The notes under the pieces: generated by a model | The model's database searches: none | What the model saw: the letters and a program-made list of their open reading frames with translations, nothing else | What the model was told of the DNA's origin: nothing | Made by a program: the position numbers and the translations under genes | Assembly: GCF_042653765.1 (NCBI RefSeq) | Contig: NZ_JBHSEZ010000008.1 | Location: 8,750-72,749 of the forward strand | Length of the DNA stretch: 64,000 nt | Origin: Castellaniella denitrificans | GTDB lineage: Bacteria; Pseudomonadota; Gammaproteobacteria; Burkholderiales; Burkholderiaceae_B | Reading direction: 5' to 3' | Shown: positions 24,911 through 33,882 of the stretch, one piece after another | Layout of the letters: each line of letters begins with the position of its first letter | Numbering within the stretch: the first letter of the stretch is position 1

Positions 24911-26701
24911 ATGCAATGGCAAGACGTCCTGATCGAAAGCGGCCTGTGGCTGGCCAAGGCCTACGCGCTCACCCTGGTGGCCGGCGCCGTCGTCATCTGG
25001 GGCCTGACGCGCTTCACGCGCTGGGGGCGGCAGTTCCGGCGCCTGAGCGCCGGTTATTTCTCCCTGCGCCGCAGCTGGAAGCCGCTGGCCGGCGTCGCCC
25101 TGATCCTGCTGCTGACGCTCGCGGCCGTGCGCCTGGACGTGCTGTTTTCCAATTGGTACAACACCATGTACAGCGCGCTGCAGGCGCTGGACGAGCCGGG
25201 CTTCTGGGCGGCCATGCTGCTGTTCTCGCTGCTGGCGGCCGTCCACGTGATCCGGTCCCTGTTCGACTTCTACGTCCAGCAGGCCTTCGTCGTGCACTGG
25301 CGCGAATGGCTCAATGAGCAGCTGCTGGGCCGCTGGATGCAGGGCCAGGCCTATTACCGCTCGCAATCGCTCAGCCACCTGGCCGACAACCCGGACCAGC
25401 GGATCCAGCAGGACATCACCAACTTCGCCCAGAGCTCCATGACCCTGGCCGTGGGACTGATCAACGCGCTCGTGTCCACCATCGCCTTCACCGTGATCCT
25501 GTGGAACCTGTCCGGCCCCATGACCGTGCTGGGCTACGAGATCCCCCGGGCCATGGTGTTCCTGGTCTTCATCTACGTGTTCCTGGCCACCCTGCTGGCC
25601 ATCTGGATCGGCAAGCCGCTGATCCGGCTGAATTTCCTGAACGAGAAGCTGAACGCCGACTACCGCTACGCCCTGGTGCGCGTGCGCGAATACGCCGAAA
25701 GCATCGCCTTCTACCGCGGCGAGCGCGTCGAGGGCCGGACATTGCGCCACGGCTTCGCCCAGGTGATCGGCAACGCCTGGGACATCATCCACCGGTCCCT
25801 GAAATTCCTCGGCTTCAACTTCGTCGTGACCCAGACCGCCGTGGTCTTTCCCTTCATCCTCCAGGCGGCGCGCTTCTTCTCCAAGCAGATCAGCCTGGGC
25901 GACCTGATCCAGACCGCCCAGGCCTTCGGCCGCCTGCAGGACAACCTGTCCTTCTTCCGCAACATCTACGACAGCTTCGCCACCTACCGCGCCACGCTGG
26001 AGCGTCTGGCCGGATTCGACGACACCATCGACGCGGCCCGCGCCATGGAACTGCCGCGCACCCACCAGGACGGCGGCCGCCTGGCGCTGCTGGGCGTGAC
26101 CGTGAACCGTCCCGACGGCCACGCGCTGATCCGCGACCTGAGCCTGGAAGTCGCCCCCGGCCAGCCGCTGCTGGTGCGCGGCCCGTCGGGCTCGGGCAAG
26201 ACCACGCTGCTGCGGATGATCGCCGGCATCTGGCCGCACGGATCGGGCGAGATCATCCGCCCGGATTCCTCCGCCCTGTTCCTGGCCCAGAAGCCCTACC
26301 TGCCCCTGGGCACCCTGCGCCAGGCCCTGCACTACCCGCAGCCCGCCGACGAGGTCCCGCCCGGCCAGGACGAGGCCATCCTGGACCGCGTGCAGTTGGG
26401 CCACCTGCGCGACCGGCTCGACGTCGAGGACGACTGGAGCCGCATCCTGTCGCTGGGCGAGCAGCAGCGCCTGGCCTTCGGCCGCCTGCTGATCGCCCGG
26501 CCCCAGGCCGCGTTCCTGGACGAAGCCACGTCCGCCATGGACGAAGGCCTGGAGGACGCCATGTACCGCCTGCTGCGCGAACAGCTGCCGGAGGCCCGGA
26601 TCATCAGCGTCGGCCACCGCGGCACCCTGCGCCGGCACCACGGCGTCGAGCTGACCCTGCAGGGCGAAAACGGCGGCTGGACCCTGAACCCGATCGAATG
26701 A
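24911..26701 (+). CDS. SbmA/BacA-like ABC transporter, fused permease-ATPase (YddA type)
   Basis: A 596-residue fusion of an SbmA/BacA-type membrane domain (residues ~1-340, about six helices) and an ABC ATPase (~380-590). The membrane part has RLDVLFSNWYNTMYSALQ and HLADNPDQRIQQDI, diagnostic for this family. The ATPase has GPSGSGKT, LSLGEQQRLAFGRL, AAFLDEATSAMDEG and a histidine in VGHRGTLRRHH. Homologues transport peptides, long-chain fatty acids or vitamin B12 (Rv1819c/YddA group); the substrate here is not known. It stands alone, with the SirB2 gene 82 nt downstream. Confidence 0.9.
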   Translation: MQWQDVLIESGLWLAKAYALTLVAGAVVIWGLTRFTRWGRQFRRLSAGYFSLRRSWKPLAGVALILLLTLAAVRLDVLFSNWYNTMYSALQALDEPGFWAAMLLFSLLAAVHVIRSLFDFYVQQAFVVHWREWLNEQLLGRWMQGQAYYRSQSLSHLADNPDQRIQQDITNFAQSSMTLAVGLINALVSTIAFTVILWNLSGPMTVLGYEIPRAMVFLVFIYVFLATLLAIWIGKPLIRLNFLNEKLNADYRYALVRVREYAESIAFYRGERVEGRTLRHGFAQVIGNAWDIIHRSLKFLGFNFVVTQTAVVFPFILQAARFFSKQISLGDLIQTAQAFGRLQDNLSFFRNIYDSFATYRATLERLAGFDDTIDAARAMELPRTHQDGGRLALLGVTVNRPDGHALIRDLSLEVAPGQPLLVRGPSGSGKTTLLRMIAGIWPHGSGEIIRPDSSALFLAQKPYLPLGTLRQALHYPQPADEVPPGQDEAILDRVQLGHLRDRLDVEDDWSRILSLGEQQRLAFGRLLIARPQAAFLDEATSAMDEGLEDAMYRLLREQLPEARIISVGHRGTLRRHHGVELTLQGENGGWTLNPIE

Positions 26702-26783
26702 ACCCGCGCCGGGAGCCGGGCCATCGCCGCCCGGCGCTCCCGGGTACGGTACACTCGCCCTGGCCGCACCCTCTCCCAATGCC

Positions 26784-27161
26784 ATGAATTACTACTTTCC
26801 CATCAAGCACCTGCACGTCACGGCCGTCAGCCTGAGCATCGTCCTGTTCCTCATCCGGGCCTACTGGTCCGTGACCGGATCCCCCCTGCTGCAGAAGCGC
26901 CTGGTGCGCATCCTGCCACACGTGATCGACACCGTGCTGCTGACCTGCGGCGTGATCCTGGCGGCCATGATCGGCCCCGAGCAGCCCTGGATCCTGACCA
27001 AGATCGTGCTGCTGATCGCCTACATCGGCGTGGGCTCGTATGCCATCAAGCGCGGCCGCACGCCCCGGGCGCGGCTGATCGCCGCCGTGTGCGCCGTGGC
27101 GATCTTCGCCTACATCGTCGGCGTGGCGCTGTCCAAGAGTCCCGCGTCCTGGTTCGCCTGA
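26784..27161 (+). CDS. SirB2-family inner-membrane protein
   Basis: A 125-residue membrane protein with four predicted helices and the SirB2 N-terminal pattern KHLHVTAVSLSIVLFLIRAYW. A second conserved part is LPHVIDTVLLTCGVILA near residue 45. SirB2 was named as a putative invasion-gene regulator in Salmonella, but the biochemical role is unknown and many non-pathogens have it. It is a single gene in the same direction as its neighbours. Confidence 0.87.
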   Translation: MNYYFPIKHLHVTAVSLSIVLFLIRAYWSVTGSPLLQKRLVRILPHVIDTVLLTCGVILAAMIGPEQPWILTKIVLLIAYIGVGSYAIKRGRTPRARLIAAVCAVAIFAYIVGVALSKSPASWFA

Positions 27162-27190
27162 TCCGGGCCCGTCCGGGGCCGGGTCGCCGT

Positions 27191-27211
27191 GATATAAATA
27201 AAACTTATATC
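27191..27211. promoter_or_regulatory. LysR-type palindrome GATATAA-N7-TTATATC
   Basis: A perfect 7+7 inverted repeat with a 7-nt centre lies 20 nt before the LysR-family gene. It contains the T-N11-A core typical of LysR regulators. Autoregulation of the LysR-patatin-ArsC-like operon is the simplest reading. Confidence 0.7.
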
Positions 27212-27231
27212 CATCCGGGGACCCGACCGCC

Positions 27232-28131
27232 ATGCTCGGCCTCAGCATCCGCCAGCTCGAAGTCTTCGTCGCGGTCGCCACGGCCGGGGGCGTGCGCCAG
27301 GCCGCCGACCGGCTGCACCTGACCCAGCCCGCCGTCAGCATGGCCCTGGGCGAACTGGAGCGCCAGCTGGGCGCCGCCCTGTTCGACCGCGAGCGCGGCC
27401 GCCTGCGCCTGAACGCCCAGGGCGCGGAACAGCTGCCCCTGGCCCGCGAGATCCTGGAACGCCTGGGCGACATGCAGCGCCGCCATCACGACGCCCGCGG
27501 CGCCCTGGAAGGCGAACTGCGCATCGGCGCCAGCAACACGGTCGGCAACTACCTGGTGGGGGAACTTCTGGGCCCCATCGCGGCCCAACATCCCATGGTG
27601 GCCTTGCATCTGACCGTGGACAACACCCGGGACATCACCCGCATGCTGCTCGACCATGCCGTCGACATCGCCTGCGTCGAAGGCCCCGTGCACCATGCCC
27701 AGCTCGAAACCCTGCCCTGGCGCAACGACGCGCTGGTCGTCTGCGCCGCACCGGCGCACCCCCTGGCGCAACGCGCGCGGCTGCAGCCCCGGGATTTCGC
27801 GGACGCCCGCTGGATCCTGCGCGAGCGCGGCTCGGCCACCCGCAGCCTGACCGAACAGGCCATGACCGCCCTGCCCCCGGGACGCATCCTGCTGGAGCTG
27901 GGCCAGATCGAGGCCATCAAGCAGGCCGTGATCGCCGGCCTGGGCATCGCCTGCCTGCCCTACGCCGCCACCCTGGACGCCGTGGCGACGGGCCGGCTGC
28001 GCGTGCTGCGCACGCCATTCCTGCAGCTCGACCGCCGCCTGTCCATCGTACTGCACCGCAGCCGCTATCGCGGCGCCCTGATCGAAGCCTTCCTGCAATC
28101 CCTGGAGATCGGATCCCATGCCCAAGACTGA
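27232..28131 (+). CDS. LysR-family transcriptional regulator
   Basis: A 299-residue LysR-type regulator. The winged helix (residues ~5-62) reads IRQLEVFVAVATAGGVRQAA and LTQPAVSMALGELERQLGA; the rest is the two-lobed periplasmic-binding-like effector domain. Its 3' end overlaps the patatin gene by 14 nt, so it is cotranscribed with it rather than divergent, which is less usual for LysR regulators. The effector is unknown. A 21-bp palindrome just upstream is a likely autoregulatory site. Confidence 0.9.
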   Translation: MLGLSIRQLEVFVAVATAGGVRQAADRLHLTQPAVSMALGELERQLGAALFDRERGRLRLNAQGAEQLPLAREILERLGDMQRRHHDARGALEGELRIGASNTVGNYLVGELLGPIAAQHPMVALHLTVDNTRDITRMLLDHAVDIACVEGPVHHAQLETLPWRNDALVVCAAPAHPLAQRARLQPRDFADARWILRERGSATRSLTEQAMTALPPGRILLELGQIEAIKQAVIAGLGIACLPYAATLDAVATGRLRVLRTPFLQLDRRLSIVLHRSRYRGALIEAFLQSLEIGSHAQD

Positions 28132-29302
28132 ATCCCGCCCGGCCGCCGCGGCCCATGCCTACGAAACCCGCGCCCTGGTGCTGCAAGGCGGCGGCGCGCT
28201 GGGCGCCTACCAGGCGGGCGTCTACGAAGGCCTGCACGAGGCGGGCATCGAACTGACCGACCTGGCGGGCATCTCCATCGGCGCGCTGAACGCCGCGATC
28301 ATCGCCGGCAACCCGCCCGAGCGGCGCATCGAACGGCTGCATGACTTCTGGAACACCATCTGCCAGCCCTACGTCGGCCCGGTGGCCAACCCGCTGCTGG
28401 AGCACAGCCTGTTCCAGATCAACGACCTGGCGCGCCAGTTCCTGGGCGCGCTGCACGCCGGCAGCGCCCTGATGGTCGGGCAGAAAGGCTTCTTCCACCC
28501 CCGCTTCCCGCCCGCGGCCCTGTCCGCCGCCCTGGACCCGGCCTGCGTCGGCCACTACGACACCCGCCCGCTGAAGGATACGCTGGAATCCCTGTGCGAC
28601 TTCGACCGCATCAACGACGCCGGGCTGCGCGTGTCGATCGGCGCCGTCAACGTGCGCACCGGCAATTTCGCCTATTTCGACAACCGCCGCACCCGCCTGC
28701 GGCCAGAGCACTTCATGGCCTCGGGCGCCCTGCCCCCGGCCTTCCCCGCCATCGAGATCGACGGCGAGTACTACTGGGACGGCGGCCTGGTGTCCAACAC
28801 CCCCCTGTCCTGGATCCTGGAACAGAGCCTGGCCCGCGACACGCTGGTGTTCCAGGTGGACCTGTGGTCGGCGCGCGGCCCGGTGCCGCGCAGCCTGAGC
28901 GAAGTCGGCGACCGCGTCCAGGACATCCGCTATTCCAGCCGCACCCGGCTGGTGACCGACCAGATGCAGGCCTACCGCAGGATGCAGCGCCTGCTGCGCC
29001 AGGTCCTGGACCGCGTGCCGGCCAAGCAGCGCGACGGCGACCCGGCCTGCCGGCAGGCCGCCGAACTGGCCAGCGACAAACGCAGCAACATCATCCACCT
29101 GATCTACCGCGACAAGCCCTACGAGCAGCACTTCCGCGACTACCAGTTCGGCCTGGCGACGATGCGGGAGCACTGGGCCATGGGCCTGCACGACATCCGC
29201 GGCACGCTGGCCCACCCCCGGTACCTGGCGATGCCCGAGAACGCGGCCGGATTCATCACCCACGACGTGCATCGCGATGAAATCGAAGAGAGCATGAAAT
29301 GA
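28118..29302 (+). CDS. Patatin-like phospholipase
   Basis: A 394-residue patatin-family serine hydrolase. The oxyanion-hole loop is VLQGGGALGAYQAGVYEGL, the nucleophile elbow GISIGALNA, and the catalytic aspartate sits in WDGGLVSNTPL. The C-terminal third (about 280-390) matches the DUF3734 region seen with bacterial patatins, including HLIYRDKPYEQHFRDYQFG. No signal peptide is visible, so it is probably cytoplasmic or membrane-associated. It overlaps the LysR gene by 14 nt and the next gene by 4 nt. It may deacylate phospholipids or storage lipid; substrate unproven. Confidence 0.9.
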   Translation: MPKTESRPAAAAHAYETRALVLQGGGALGAYQAGVYEGLHEAGIELTDLAGISIGALNAAIIAGNPPERRIERLHDFWNTICQPYVGPVANPLLEHSLFQINDLARQFLGALHAGSALMVGQKGFFHPRFPPAALSAALDPACVGHYDTRPLKDTLESLCDFDRINDAGLRVSIGAVNVRTGNFAYFDNRRTRLRPEHFMASGALPPAFPAIEIDGEYYWDGGLVSNTPLSWILEQSLARDTLVFQVDLWSARGPVPRSLSEVGDRVQDIRYSSRTRLVTDQMQAYRRMQRLLRQVLDRVPAKQRDGDPACRQAAELASDKRSNIIHLIYRDKPYEQHFRDYQFGLATMREHWAMGLHDIRGTLAHPRYLAMPENAAGFITHDVHRDEIEESMK

Positions 29303-29652
29303 ACGACCTGACCGTCTACGGCATCCCCAATTGCGACACCGTCAGAAAAGCCCGCGCCTGGCTGGATGCGCGGCAGCGGCCCTACCGGTTCCACGACTTC
29401 AAGAAAGCCGGCGTGCCCGAGGCGCGATTGCCGCAGTGGATCGCCCAGGCGGGCTGGGAAAAGCTCGTCAACCGCCAGGGCACGACCTGGCGCAAGCTGC
29501 CGCCCGACCAGCAGGCGCGGATCCAGGATGCCGCCAGCGCCGCCCGGCTGATGCTGGACCAGGCCAGCATCATCAAGCGCCCGGTGGTCGAGTGGCCCGA
29601 CGGCAGCGTGACGGTGGGTTTCAACGAGGCGACCTGGGCGGAGAAGCTTTAG
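29299..29652 (+). CDS. ArsC/Spx-family protein (YffB-like)
   Basis: A 117-residue thioredoxin-fold protein of the ArsC/Spx family, YffB subgroup. The single cysteine lies in YGIPNCDTVRKARAWLD; the second conserved block is SIIKRPVVEWPDGSVTVGF. YffB proteins are suspected glutathione-dependent reductases with no proven substrate, and arsenate reduction is not supported. Its ATG overlaps the patatin stop (ATGA). Its last 32 nt overlap the 3' end of the convergent EamA gene. Confidence 0.87.
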   Translation: MNDLTVYGIPNCDTVRKARAWLDARQRPYRFHDFKKAGVPEARLPQWIAQAGWEKLVNRQGTTWRKLPPDQQARIQDAASAARLMLDQASIIKRPVVEWPDGSVTVGFNEATWAEKL

Positions 29653-30556
29653 GCCGGTGCCCCAGCACGATGGCGGAAATGGCCACCAGGACCGTACCCG
29701 CCACCTGGAGCACCGTAATCGGCTCGCCCAGGAACAGCCAGGCCAGGAACAGGATCGACACCGGCCCCAGCAGCCCCAGCTGGGCCGTGAGCGGCGCCCC
29801 GATGCGCGCCACCGACCACATGATCATGAACGTCGGCAGCACCGTGTTCACCGTGGCGTGAATCAGCGACAGGCCATAGACAGGCAGGCCCTGGTCCAGC
29901 CCGGCCAGGCCCTTGACCGCGAAAAAATGCACCATCGTCACCCCGGCCGACACCGTCATCGCATAGGCCGTCAGCCGGGTGGCCGTGACCCGCTCGACCA
30001 GTTCGCCCGAGCCGATCAGGTACATGGAATAGGAAAACGCCGCGCCCAGCACGCAGGCCGAGCCCAGGACGACGTCATCGCCCGTGATCGACAGGTCGGC
30101 CCAGAACACCAGGGCCACCCCGCCGTAGGCCAGGGCCATGGCCAGCCACTGGCGCGGCGCGATGGGCTTGCGCAGGAACCAGGCGGAAAACAGCAGCACG
30201 AAAGTCGGCGCGAGGAACAGGATCAGGCGTTCCAGCCCGGCGGAAATGTACTGCAGCCCCAGGAAATCCAGGAAACTGGACAGGTAGTAGCCGATGAAGC
30301 CCAGCAGCGCGATGCGCAGGCTGTCGCGCCGATCCAGCCGGGCCAGCAGCCCGCGGCGCGCACGGGACATCTGCGCCAGGGCGATCCCGGCGAAGAACGG
30401 CAGCGCCAGCAGCATGCGAAAACCGATCACGTCCAGCGCGTCCACCCCGTGCAGGTACAGCAGCTTGGCGACGATCGCCTTGGCCGAGAACAGCACGGCG
30501 CCCAAGCCCGCCAGCACGAAACCGGTCCAGAACATGCCGCGGGAGGGCATCGCCAT
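29621..30556 (-). CDS. EamA/DMT-family transporter
   Basis: A 311-residue membrane protein with ten predicted helices in two EamA repeats (starts MAMPSRGMFW). Typical segments are LLYLHGVDALDVIGFRMLLA and YYLSSFLDFLGLQYISAGLE in the first half and QLGLLGPVSILFLAWLFLGE in the second. It probably exports a metabolite or drug-like compound. It is divergent from marR across 45 nt that contain one copy of the TTGCCTAGTCAGATA word, so it is probably under MarR control. A second ATG at 30550 is possible. Its 3' end overlaps the convergent yffB-like gene by 32 nt. Confidence 0.87.
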   Translation of the reverse strand: MAMPSRGMFWTGFVLAGLGAVLFSAKAIVAKLLYLHGVDALDVIGFRMLLALPFFAGIALAQMSRARRGLLARLDRRDSLRIALLGFIGYYLSSFLDFLGLQYISAGLERLILFLAPTFVLLFSAWFLRKPIAPRQWLAMALAYGGVALVFWADLSITGDDVVLGSACVLGAAFSYSMYLIGSGELVERVTATRLTAYAMTVSAGVTMVHFFAVKGLAGLDQGLPVYGLSLIHATVNTVLPTFMIMWSVARIGAPLTAQLGLLGPVSILFLAWLFLGEPITVLQVAGTVLVAISAIVLGHRPKASPPRSPR

Positions 30557-30562
30557 TTTTGT

Positions 30563-30577
30563 TTGCCTAGTCAGATA
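30563..30577. promoter_or_regulatory. MarR operator candidate, copy 1
   Basis: TTGCCTAGTCAGATA between the divergent EamA and marR genes is repeated exactly at 31177-31191 before the efflux operon. Its core TGCCTAGTCA is an imperfect palindrome around CTAG. Being tied to both transcription units flanking marR makes it the best candidate for the MarR binding site. Confidence 0.7.
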
Positions 30578-30601
30578 TTGATGTGATAGCATTTTAACAT
30601 C

Positions 30602-31138
30602 ATGCAATCTCCCGGCACTCCAGACACCCCCGCGGTCGGCCAGCCCTGCTGCCACTACGGCGGCAACCCGACCGAATTGGGGGCGGACCGCAACATCGGC
30701 CTGCTGATCAAGCACGTCCACACCCTGATGCACCGGGTCATCGACCTGAAGGCCGGCCCGCTGGGCCTGACCGCCAACCAGTGGCGCCCCCTGCTGCTCA
30801 TCGAGCACAAGGGCGTCGACACCCCGGCCGAGATGGCGCGGGCCATGGGCGTGGACACCGGCGCCGTCACCCGCACCCTCGACCGCCTGGAATCCAAGGG
30901 CTTCCTGCGGCGCGAGCGCGTGCCCGAGGACAGGCGCGTCGTGAAGGTCGTGCTCACGGACACCGGCCGGGAAGTCGCCGCGCGCATCCTGCCGGCCATC
31001 GCGGAGACGCTGAACATCCACCTGCAGGGCCTCTCCGAGGCCGAGATCACCATGCTCTTCGCCCTGCTCAAGCGCATGATCGCCAACGGCGAGCAGCACC
31101 TCCTGCAACAGGCCGCCGAGCACCCTCCGGAGCCCTGA
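30602..31138 (+). CDS. MarR-family transcriptional regulator (EmrR-like)
   Basis: A 178-residue MarR-family repressor. The winged helix spans about residues 55-125, with PAEMARAMGVDTGAVTRTLD as recognition helix and LRRERVPEDRRVVKVVLTD as wing. It precedes a NodT-EmrA-EmrB operon, the same context as EmrR/MprA and related sensors of aromatic drugs. It is divergent from the EamA transporter. An exact 15-bp repeat flanks the gene on both sides and is probably its operator, so drug binding would open both the EamA gene and the efflux operon. Confidence 0.9.
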   Translation: MQSPGTPDTPAVGQPCCHYGGNPTELGADRNIGLLIKHVHTLMHRVIDLKAGPLGLTANQWRPLLLIEHKGVDTPAEMARAMGVDTGAVTRTLDRLESKGFLRRERVPEDRRVVKVVLTDTGREVAARILPAIAETLNIHLQGLSEAEITMLFALLKRMIANGEQHLLQQAAEHPPEP

Positions 31139-31176
31139 CCCCGGGATGCCCGGCCGGCCGGCCCGCGCCTATATAA

Positions 31177-31191
31177 TTGCCTAGTCAGATA
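31177..31191. promoter_or_regulatory. MarR operator candidate, copy 2
   Basis: Exact second copy of TTGCCTAGTCAGATA, 36 nt before the outer-membrane factor gene, preceded by TATAAT at 31172-31177. Overlap of operator and -10 region would give simple repression of the efflux operon. Confidence 0.7.
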
Positions 31192-31226
31192 CAGACCCTA
31201 TCAATAATATTCAGCTTCCTGTCAGC

Positions 31227-32654
31227 ATGAAACCGCTCATTCCCCTGCTGCTCGCCCTGTCGCTTTCCGCCTGCGCTCCCATGGATCCGGGCGCGCCCGC
31301 CACCCGGGCGCTCGATGCCCAGTCCCTGGGACTGTCCGACGACACCATCGCCTGGCCGGGCGAACGGTGGTGGACGCGCTACCAGGACGCCCAGTTGGAC
31401 GGCCTGATCGACCAGGCCCTGCGCTCGAACCCGTCCCTGGACGCCGCGGCGGCCCGCGTGCGCATCGCCCGGGCCGCCGCGCGCGGCGCGCGCGCCGTGC
31501 AATGGCCGCAGATCAACGCCAACTACCACCTGACGCGGCAGCGCTACAGCGAAAACTACATCTATCCGCCCCCCCTGAGCGGCTCGTACCAGACCGACAC
31601 CGGGCTGGGACTGCAACTGGACTTCAACCTGGACCTGTGGGGCCGCCAGCGCGCGCTGGCCGGCGCCGCCGCCCAGCGCGCCGCCGCGGCCGAAGCCTCC
31701 CGCCGGCAAGCCCGCGTGCTGCTGGTCTCGGCGGTTTCCCAGGCCTACTTCCAGTTGCAGAACGCCCAGGCCCAGGCCGACGCCATCGGCCACATCGCCA
31801 GCAAGCTGCAGGAAGCCCTGGACATCACCCGCGACCGCTACAAGAACGGCCTGGGCACCCAGGTGGACGTGGACCAGGCCGACTCGGCGGTCTCGTCCGC
31901 CCGGGTGCAACTCAGCCAGGCGCGCAACAACGTCCAGCTGCTGCACCACCAGCTCGCCGCCCTGCTGGGCCAGTCGCCCGAACAGCTGCCGGCCCTGGCC
32001 GCGCGCCCGGGCGCCGCGCTGCCGCCCGACGTACCCGGCCATCTGCCCATGGCCCTGCTGGGCCGGCGCGCCGACATCACGGCCGCGCGCCTGCAGGCCG
32101 AGGCGGCCGGCGCCGAGGTCTCCGCGGCCAAGGCCGATTTCCTGCCCAACATCGACCTGTCGGCCGCCGCCGGCTACCTGTCGCTGGGCCTGGACAAGCT
32201 GGTCCGCGGCAGCAGCGAAAACTACAGCGCCGGGCCGGTCATCACCCTGCCGATCTTCAACGCCGGCGGCCTGAACGCCCGGCTGGAAGGCCGCCGCGCC
32301 GAGCGCGACGAGGCCATCGCCCGCTACAACGAAACCATCCTGGGCGCCCTGCGCGAAGTGGCCGACGCCCGCGACTCGATCCGGTCGCTGCATGAACAGA
32401 TCCGCCACCAGGAAGCCAGCATGAAGGCCATCACCTCGGCCTACGACGTGGCCCTGCGCCGCTACAAGGCCGGCCTGGGCGACTTCGTGCAGGTGCTGCT
32501 GGCGCAGAGCGAAGCCCTGAAGCAGACCGTCCAGACCACCGATCTGCACGCCCAGGCCTATCTGCTGGACGTGCAGCTGGCGACCGCCCTGGGCGGCGGC
32601 TACGTCCAGGACGACGGCACGCCGAACGCCGCCGCGAACCCGACCCAACAGTGA
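31227..32654 (+). CDS. Outer-membrane efflux lipoprotein (NodT/OprM family)
   Basis: A 475-residue TolC-like outer-membrane channel protein. A lipoprotein signal (LLLALSLSAC) places the acylated cysteine at residue 16. Two repeats of the OEP family follow, each with long helices; LWGRQRALAGAAAQRAAAAE and GRRADITAARLQAEAAGAEV are typical of the NodT subgroup. The gene leads an operon with EmrA- and EmrB-like subunits and so supplies the outer-membrane exit. Control by the upstream MarR protein is likely from the shared operator word. Confidence 0.92.
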   Translation: MKPLIPLLLALSLSACAPMDPGAPATRALDAQSLGLSDDTIAWPGERWWTRYQDAQLDGLIDQALRSNPSLDAAAARVRIARAAARGARAVQWPQINANYHLTRQRYSENYIYPPPLSGSYQTDTGLGLQLDFNLDLWGRQRALAGAAAQRAAAAEASRRQARVLLVSAVSQAYFQLQNAQAQADAIGHIASKLQEALDITRDRYKNGLGTQVDVDQADSAVSSARVQLSQARNNVQLLHHQLAALLGQSPEQLPALAARPGAALPPDVPGHLPMALLGRRADITAARLQAEAAGAEVSAAKADFLPNIDLSAAAGYLSLGLDKLVRGSSENYSAGPVITLPIFNAGGLNARLEGRRAERDEAIARYNETILGALREVADARDSIRSLHEQIRHQEASMKAITSAYDVALRRYKAGLGDFVQVLLAQSEALKQTVQTTDLHAQAYLLDVQLATALGGGYVQDDGTPNAAANPTQQ

Positions 32655-32673
32655 ACTTTCCTTCGACCGCATC

Positions 32674-33882
32674 ATGACCGCATCCAGTCCCAGCACCTCC
32701 CCCGCCCGCACCCGCCTGCTGCTCTGGGCCACCGGCGTCTTCGTCCTGGCCGCCCTGCTCTACGGCGCGTGGTGGCTGCTCTTCGCCGCCCATTACGAAT
32801 CCACGGACGACGCCTACGTCCACGGCAATCTGGTGCAGGTCAGCGCCCAGATTCCCGGCACGGTCGTCGCCATCGGCGCCGAGGAAACCCAGGCCATCGC
32901 CCAGGGCGTCCGCCTGGTGACCCTGGACGGCAGCGACACCGACATCGCCCTGGCCCAGGCGGAAGCGGCCCTGGCCCAGACCGTGCGCCACACCCAGACC
33001 CTGTTCGTGCAGAACGACGCCCTGGCGGCCGACGTCGCCGTGGGCGAGGCCAACGTCGCCCAGGCGGAAACGCAGCTCAGCAAGGCGCGCAACGACCTGC
33101 AGCGGCGCGACGCGCTGCGCGGCACCGGCGGCGTCAGCGGCGAAGAACTGCTGCACGCCCAGGTTGCCGTGAAATCCGCCGAGGCCAGCCTCGCCCAGGC
33201 CCGCGCCGGCCTGGCGGCCGCGCGCGCCAAGCTGGCCACCAACCAGGCCCTGACCCGGGGCAGCACCGTGGCCACTCACCCCGACGTGCTGCAGGCCGCC
33301 GACCAGGTGCGCCAGGCCTGGCTGGCCGGCGTTCGCACCCGCGTCCTGGCCCCGGTGGGCGGCATGGTCGCCCAACGCTCCGTCCAGCTCGGACAGCGCA
33401 TCCAGCCGGGCACGCCGCTGATGACGATCGTGCCCCTGGACAGCCTGTGGGTGGAGGCCAACTTCAAGGAAAACCAGCTCGACGCGATGCGGCCCGGCCA
33501 GAAGGCCACGCTGGTCTCCGACCTGTACGGCGGCAAGATCGTCTATCACGGCACGGTCGTCGGCATCGCCGCCGGCAGCGGCAGCGCCTTCGCCCTGCTG
33601 CCGGCGCAGAACGCCAGCGGCAACTGGATCAAGGTCATCCAGCGGGTGCCCGTGCGCATCCGCCTGGACCCGAAGGAACTCCAGGAGCATCCCCTGCGCG
33701 TGGGCCTGTCCATGACGGTCGAGGTCGACCTGTCCTCCGCCCCCAAGCAGGCGGACGAAGGCAAGCCAGGCCAGGACGGCCAGGCGGCCGAGCCCGCCCT
33801 GAGCACCCCGGTCTACGACCATGACCCGGCCGAGGTCGACGCCCGCATCCGCCAGATCATCCAGGACAACATCGGCTCATGA
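32674..33882 (+). CDS. emrA: EmrA-like membrane fusion protein
   Basis: A 402-residue HlyD/EmrA-type adaptor anchored by one N-terminal helix (residues ~12-32). The sequence ESTDDAYVHGNLVQVSAQIP is the EmrA hallmark after the anchor. It is followed by an alpha-helical hairpin (about 85-200) and a barrel-sandwich/beta-barrel region (RVLAPVGGMVAQRSVQLGQ). It bridges the inner-membrane EmrB to the outer-membrane factor. Its stop overlaps the emrB start by 4 nt. Confidence 0.92.
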   Translation: MTASSPSTSPARTRLLLWATGVFVLAALLYGAWWLLFAAHYESTDDAYVHGNLVQVSAQIPGTVVAIGAEETQAIAQGVRLVTLDGSDTDIALAQAEAALAQTVRHTQTLFVQNDALAADVAVGEANVAQAETQLSKARNDLQRRDALRGTGGVSGEELLHAQVAVKSAEASLAQARAGLAAARAKLATNQALTRGSTVATHPDVLQAADQVRQAWLAGVRTRVLAPVGGMVAQRSVQLGQRIQPGTPLMTIVPLDSLWVEANFKENQLDAMRPGQKATLVSDLYGGKIVYHGTVVGIAAGSGSAFALLPAQNASGNWIKVIQRVPVRIRLDPKELQEHPLRVGLSMTVEVDLSSAPKQADEGKPGQDGQAAEPALSTPVYDHDPAEVDARIRQIIQDNIGS

